From contig CM114272.1 in assembly GCA_050084515.1 (NCBI GenBank), positions 868,001 through 932,000 of the forward strand: a stretch of DNA of 64,000 bases, in the 5' to 3' direction. The position numbers and the translations under genes were made by a program. Of the stretch, positions 58,858 through 64,000 are shown in pieces. Under the pieces are notes generated by a model. The model did not search any database, was not told the origin of the DNA, and was given only the letters and a program-made list of their open reading frames with translations. This DNA comes from Blasia pusilla. Lineage: Eukaryota > Marchantiophyta > Marchantiopsida > Blasiales. Numbering within the stretch: position 1 is the first letter of the stretch; each line of letters opens with the position of its first letter.

Positions 58858-60390
58858 TCACTCTTGTAGAGTTGGAGATACGAGGAAAAGTTGACCACAC
58901 CGACTCATCAGCGGACGAATCGCTGTCCGAAGAAAAGATGAAGCCCTCGAAGAAGCTAATGATGAGTTCGAGATCACGAGGGGAGAGGGTTAGTGAGTCG
59001 GCAGGTCAATGGACAGACCAGTGGTTGTGTCGTCGAGCTCGGCTTGCGAATGCTGCCATGAGGAGGAGGATGAGTAATCATCAGCAGTGATCGTACCTTT
59101 GACTACTTGACAGCTTAGGCCTAAAGACCTACCTACCCTTGTCTTTTTGCATGCGTGCTGCGAAAATCCTGCCAGTTTTCGTCGTCCTCCCGACTGAGAA
59201 TCTCGGCTAGCAGGCGTCGCATAGAACAGAGGCGCGCGCGCATCATTGGCAGTAGAAAAGAAAGAGGATAAGCATGGAGAGAGAACAAGCGACGAGCGAG
59301 GATTTCCCTGAAGGGCAATCATCACGCGAAACAGGTATATATCACTCTGTCAATCTCCGAATTCCCGAACGTTGATGGTGATTCGGACTGTGACTGTAGT
59401 GATAGCTGCCCTGTACAAGCAAGCGGGGAGGATTGGTTGCAACTCTGAGCTTCCCAATGGGATGAAAGAATTCTCGTGGCGTGCGCGCACCTTTGTTTCG
59501 GCGCGTCTTTATCCTAAAGCGTCTTGAAGGCTTCGCGACGTTAAAATATATGCATAGCCTTTACTACAGCACCGTCAGAATAATCTTAGAGCTGCAGGCA
59601 GGTGGCTATGCGGCTGGACTTACGGTGCGCCCTTAGTCACACTCTGGTTGGGTTGCGTTTCCTCCTGGATTGCTTTCGAAAGAAACCGTTAGCTGGAAAA
59701 GGACGAAAGATGCTTGCACCGCAGGTTGTCTTGCCTTTCGACCATGAATCCAAACGAGCAATCGAGGGTGGAGCCATAAGTGGGAGTCAAAGCTTCCTGC
59801 TGAACCTGCCCGTGTCCCTACCACTTCGTGCTTCCAATCATCACCTCTCGAAAACTCCAAGGATCCAACTGTGCGTGCCCACCTCCAAACTCATAGTCCT
59901 CTTAGCACTATGGGTTTCCAATGATCACCTCCCGGAAACTATGAGTGTCCGTCTGTGTGTGACCGACTCAAGATCACCCGGGATGAGTGTGTGAACCTTT
60001 TGCTGCAGCGAAGGTGCAAATTAAGATTCGCCGTGTTATTACCGAAGTTCCTCCAGTTGTTGTTGTTGTAAAGCTTTCTCTGCACTTCCTTGACCGTCTT
60101 AGTGTCACGCCAGTGATATTACCCATTTCGTCACACTACCAGACAGCCAGTGGGCTCATTCTGCCCTGGAAAGACATCATGGTGCTTACTGTGCGCGTAA
60201 TTCTTATCCATTGGAACCCGCATAGCTGGATTCGGCCTCGTAAGTACAAACGCGACTTTAATGGAGCAATGCAAGGACTGGCGTTCCGTGGCCTCATGCA
60301 TCGCATGACACCCGTTGTGACGCCATCCGAGCGCTGTAGTTCTTCAGTTCTTCACTGTCCAGCCGCTATGCATCTGCTCTGCCACGCCCC
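56601..60390. other. GC-richer, gene-like block without recognised product
   Basis: Composition changes sharply from the AT-rich left flank. It contains a GA run (56853-56870), a (TC)17 run (58821-58854), pyrimidine-rich 5' UTR-like tracts (57030-57060) and short open frames such as MSQYAKSSAISETDLRSS (57090-57230) and a basic minus-strand frame (57304-57747). None has a domain I can name. Host exons or 5' regions are possible. Confidence 0.3.
58821..58854. repeat. (TC)17 microsatellite
   Basis: Uninterrupted TC dinucleotide run, 34 bp. Confidence 0.99.
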
Positions 60391-60393
60391 TCG

Positions 60394-60520
60394 TTTATAT
60401 AAGCGTTTCTCTTTCTTCCCTCTGACCCCAGGAGCTTTTGCTACAGCTCCTCCTCTTTTTGCTGCAATTTCCTTTCCCCTTTGCAGCTAAGCTTCCGCTC
60501 CAGCAGCGCCCGAGAGAGCG
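60394..60520 (+). promoter_or_regulatory. Candidate core promoter with TATA box
   Basis: TATATAAG at 60396-60403, in a GC-rich context, is followed 25-35 bp later by pyrimidine-rich sequence (TTTCTCTTTCTTCCCTCTG) suitable for a plant initiator. An AGGAGC...GCTCCT inverted repeat lies at 60429-60450. Downstream the sequence stays C/T-rich for several hundred bases, as plant 5' UTRs often do. No recognised protein follows. Confidence 0.35.
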
Positions 60521-60910
60521 AATTCCTTCCTCACATCTGTCTCTGTGCGCACAAGGCACCTTTTTCCAGTGAGGGCTTCAAACGAGCTCTAGCTAGATCC
60601 ATCGAGTGCAGAAGCCATTCGAAATCGTTTCGCAGTGCGTCTATTACGCCTACTTCACTCAACCCCATCATTGACACACAGCCTAGCCGTGCCTGGATCC
60701 TGCCAAACCCCTTCTTCCCAGTAATATTTTGACGCCTTATCCTTCAATGCACTGCACTACCCCACGCCATCTTCCCACTCGACCAATACTCGATTCGCCC
60801 CACCATGATTTGTCCTGTGCCCTCGAGACAGTGCCCCCTGCTCCGATGGATCATTCTGCACTCCTCTTCTTCGCTCCGTTCACACAACCACCACCATCTC
60901 GCCCCGTTCC

Positions 60911-61427
60911 ATGCAGGCGAGTAAATCCGCGAGCGCGGACGACGGCGGCACGCCAATCTCCTCAGATGAGATGACGCTCCGACTTTCCCACTTCGCATCA
61001 TCCTCTCCCCAACTCCACCCCCTGCCGCACACATGGCCCGTGGGTCCACTCCACCCTCCTTCTCGACTGACTGCGGGTCCCGTCGTTGCATCCCTCTTCA
61101 ACCCCACCCTCCTCGACCGTCGCGCCCCGCCTCTCCGTCCCTCGCCCTCCAATACGCGGTTTCCGGGGTGAATTCGAGTCGTTTGACCCGACCCCGACAG
61201 ATGGTCCGCGTTCCGTCTACAGTTTCTTGTGTGATCCATTCGTTCAAAGCTCAAACGGTTGGCCGACCGAAACTACCCGTCTCGTGAAGAGACAAAAGGG
61301 TTTCCCTCGGCAAAACGCTTACTCGCAAATGGAGTTGGTTTGTTTCGACGGGAGATTTGATCTCTGCTCTTCGTCTCATCTTCCTCTACAGTCAATACGC
61401 CGGTGGAGTGGAAACTTTCGTGGATAA
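60911..61427 (+). CDS. Possible 5' exon(s) of an unrecognised host gene
   Basis: Two overlapping open frames. One (60911-61171) starts MQASKSASADDGGTPISSDE. The other (to 61427) contains GEFESFDPTPTDGPRSVYSF and LVCFDGRFDLCSSSHLPLQS. Both lie downstream of the TATA box near 60396. The residue mix of the second looks coding, but I recognise no domain and cannot place splice sites. Frames cannot be joined without guessing. Confidence 0.2.
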
Positions 61428-61527
61428 GGTTTAGGACTATTGCGGTACAGTGGTCTCGTTGTTATCTGGAAATGGGGAGAGGGCGTAATCTTGGAGTATT
61501 GGACAAAGAAAGGGAAGGAAATGGGAT

Positions 61528-61970
61528 TATAAATAGATGTGCACAGTGATGGTGTGCTCGGACATGATGAATGATGGATGATTGCCCGCGACCTGATTAA
61601 TTATCGGAAATTCTTCACGCACAGATCATCGCACTCATCAAACAAAACAAGCAAACAAACAAACTTCTCACGATCGAGTCGGCGTCGGCAGATTGAAGTA
61701 GGTCAAAAGCACTCGAAAGTCGTGAAGCATATGACAGATTTGCTGTCAAAAATTAGTCAATGGGTTCCGATCCCCTTAAAAAAACGGAGAAATCTTCTAT
61801 CAATCATTGATGATCGAATTCGGCCGATCCGTAAAGATACCTGCAATCTCCAGGTTTACTCATCAGGAGAAAGTCTTAACCTAACAATGTCGAAGATTCT
61901 CCGCTGCGATGAAACGGGAAAAAAAAAACTGAACCAAAATAAAATAAAAATTGCAGTGCTCTATAATTAG
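61528..61970 (+). CDS. TATA box followed by an unrecognised 130-codon frame
   Basis: TATAAATAG at 61528-61536 is a consensus TATA box. An ATG at 61578 opens a 130-codon frame (MIARDLINYRKFFTHRSSHS ... to 61970) that is basic and Ser-rich in its first half and contains MTDLLSKISQWVPIPLKKRR. No homologue is recognised. It could be a small gene or chance. Confidence 0.18.
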
Positions 61971-63454
61971 TTCTTCTTTCCCCAGTTTGAACCGACCTCA
62001 CGCGCCTCGATCATGACGTGTAGAGTGTAGCAGGAGCACTGTACGTATCCTTGACCCTTCAGCGTACCAATCTTTCAATAGCCATCTCCCCATCCCTAGG
62101 CAAATCTAGTCCCAACGCAGCACCGTAGCTTCATTCGGAACGATGTAAAACTGAACCCCGCCGCATACTCGACCAGGTACGCTGTGGACTCACTCGCCGT
62201 AGTGGCATGGACGTAGAACCCGGTCGCCAATGCGCGAGCCTCAGACCCCATACTATATGGAGTACATTGAATGCAGACGCGCGTGAGAGAAAGAGTCCGT
62301 GCTCGCAGTTATAGCCCGTGATTACACTTATCTTCCGCATTACTCCTTCTAGTCTCTCGCCCACTGGATAACGTAAATCTGCCCGGGCATCGAGGATGAG
62401 GAAGGACTCCCCGATTCCTGATTAGAAGAATTGTCCGCTCTTGTCACTTGCTCTCTTCAAAAAAAAAAAATCAAAAACCGCCATCAAGTGAGTAGGTGTT
62501 GCGCTTCCATGCTACGAGTGTCATGCACTGGGAGGCGGGGTTCGCAGGATCGAATCGCATTTGAACCAGAATGAATTTCCGTATCGTTATCATCACCATG
62601 GCGACACGATCGTGCATTTGAACATCACCTCGCTCGGGAACAGGTAAAGATTAAGAACTTCTTCTCTTCTGTACCACCCAGGCACAAAACCGCAATTGGA
62701 CTATCACGACTTTGTCAATTCGGTCCACGTTCCCGTCACTCACCGGCCTCGTGAAATGCCTAATTAACGAGGGATATCGAAGCAACGATCCGTAAAGATT
62801 CGACGGCCGCCTGCGAAGAAAGAGTATGTTCGCGACGTGTGCTGTACGCGGAATTCTCTACGACATGCGAGAAGGAAAAAAAAAAGAAAAACAATCACCT
62901 TCTTGCGCGAGAAATATTTATTATTATTCCGAGATCGCAGAATCGGTTCTAGGGTAGGCTGCGGGCTAGTGATAGGGAGGGAGGGAGGGAGCGGGTGCCA
63001 TCAAACTTGCTAAACAAGGAATTCAGCAGGACATCGAGCAGCAGACACCATGCAGGAATCGGCAGCAGGATCATCGAAGCCGGTGGAACGGAGGCGGCAA
63101 GACTCGAGTAGGAAGGACTCCGTGCATTGATTGTCCACATCTTCACCCACAAGGCATGCCAGTTTTTTTTAGCACCGATGGATCACGGAGACTATCGATT
63201 GACTGCCGATCCCGTACTCATGAAAGTCTTTCGCTCGTTTACTGGCAGAGCTCGAGAATAAACTGCCATTCGATTCTAATGCTTCTCCAGATCTCTCCGC
63301 TGTGTGTTCCCGATCCTGCCTCGTCACTCTAATTCGAATTCCGTCCCAATTCAAAGCTCCCATAACCGCCCCCTCCCCTCCGCCAGCGAACCACATGCAT
63401 CCTCTCCTCTCCTCAGGTCAATTCGTTTCGTTTCGACAGTCACCCGGCAAAATG

Positions 63455-63490
<36 letters not shown>

Positions 63491-63860
63491 ACTCTCAATC
63501 AAAGATCTACAATAATAAAAGAAGAAGAACAGCCGTCCAAGAATCGCGGCATCTCAGCTCATTCCGGATGCAGCGGTGCAGTGCGGTGCGTCAAAATCGC
63601 ATCTCACGCAACTAAATCTCGCAGTTCTAGTAGTTCGGTCGATGCCTTGGGCAGTTGTTTAAAATATGCCATCACGAGAAAACGCAACTCCTTCTTCGCT
63701 TTCCTCCGCATTCTTCCGATCAACCCCAACCGCTTCGAATCACCCTCTCAACCCCAAAAAATTACTATTTCGCAAACACTTTTCCGTTTGGCGGCATAAG
63801 AAAATACTTTAAACATCAAGAAAATACTTTAAACTCCTTCTTATATAATAAAAATTTTTA
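61971..63860. other. Unassigned GC-richer flank
   Basis: No recognisable gene. It contains a (GACA)n run at 63462-63488 and several poly-A runs (62459-62470, 62876-62893). Short frames on both strands have no supported domains. 63861-64000 returns to AT-rich sequence. Confidence 0.4.
63462..63488. repeat. (GACA)n microsatellite
   Basis: Tandem GACA tetranucleotide repeat, nearly seven units. Confidence 0.97.
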
Positions 63861-64000
63861 ACTTGTGTGGAACATCATTAATTCCTTTAGGAACTAATGA
63901 AAGCTTTAAAACACTTTTTTATTAAAGTTTAAATCACCTTTCATTAAACACTTTTTTATGCCACGGGCACCATACTAGTAGTATGGGTTAGAAAGCTTAA

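Noticed and set aside
59987-60490. 167-codon plus-strand frame upstream of the 60396 TATA box
   Set aside because: It spans the TATA box and the pyrimidine-rich leader and has no recognisable domain, so it is probably chance.
62500-62580. tRNA-like sequence around GGGTTCGCAGGATCGAATC
   Set aside because: The B-box-like words are out of register and no cloverleaf can be folded.
1-64000. CRISPR array, bacterial operons, rRNA
   Set aside because: No regularly spaced repeats, Shine-Dalgarno-spaced genes or conserved rRNA blocks; the sequence is eukaryotic and repeat-rich.

Overview
The window looks like repeat-dominated nuclear DNA of a plant (streptophyte). It carries nested Ty3/gypsy elements, one with a plant-style initiator-Met tRNA primer site, plus a Ty1/copia scrap, a hAT/BED-type transposon remnant, AT-rich spacer and long GA/TC microsatellites. 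I recognise no host gene with confidence, no rRNA or tRNA, and nothing bacterial. I cannot name the species.

The outstanding content is one Ty3/gypsy family in three copies, all on the minus strand: copy A (1-9784, cut by the window start), copy C (17290-22778, internally deleted) and copy B (39632-49449). Reading A and B side by side gives one continuous gag-pol polyprotein: gag with two zinc knuckles, aspartic protease, a complete C5-cytosine DNA methyltransferase of DNMT3/DRM type, reverse transcriptase, RNase H, DDE integrase, and a C-terminal PHD finger ending directly at the stop codon. The element therefore encodes a putative DNA-methylation writer and a putative chromatin reader. Each copy is disabled by its own stops and frameshifts, and some lesions are shared.

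The ends of this family are unusual. Three stand-alone units (16679-17287, 20504-21349, 38082-39099) behave like an LTR with parts 'A' (about 470 bp, with a TATA box and two hairpins) and 'B' (about 138 bp). In each copy examined the promoter end carries only A and the other end only B, as if the coding region sat inside the unit. Copy B is flanked by ATTA on both sides.

Layout: 1-9784 copy A, with a 1024-bp solo LTR of another family nested in its leader (5-bp target duplication); 9785-11119 AT-rich; 11120-15990 an old, heavily mutated plus-strand Ty3/gypsy element (D); 16679-17287 stand-alone A-B unit; 17290-22778 copy C with a plus-strand A-B unit in its leader, itself carrying a small MITE; 22779-34200 mostly unassigned sequence with a tandem duplication and one long unrecognised broken reading frame; 34250-35160 copia remnant; 35200-38081 AT-rich; 38082-39099 third A-B unit; 39632-49449 copy B with a scrambled integrase patchwork at its promoter end; 49960-52640 hAT/DUF659 transposase remnant interrupted by a second solo LTR and ending at a perfect 42-bp palindrome; 52690-56600 AT-rich; 56600-63860 a GC-richer, pyrimidine-rich, promoter-like block that may hold host gene 5' regions, without a recognisable product.
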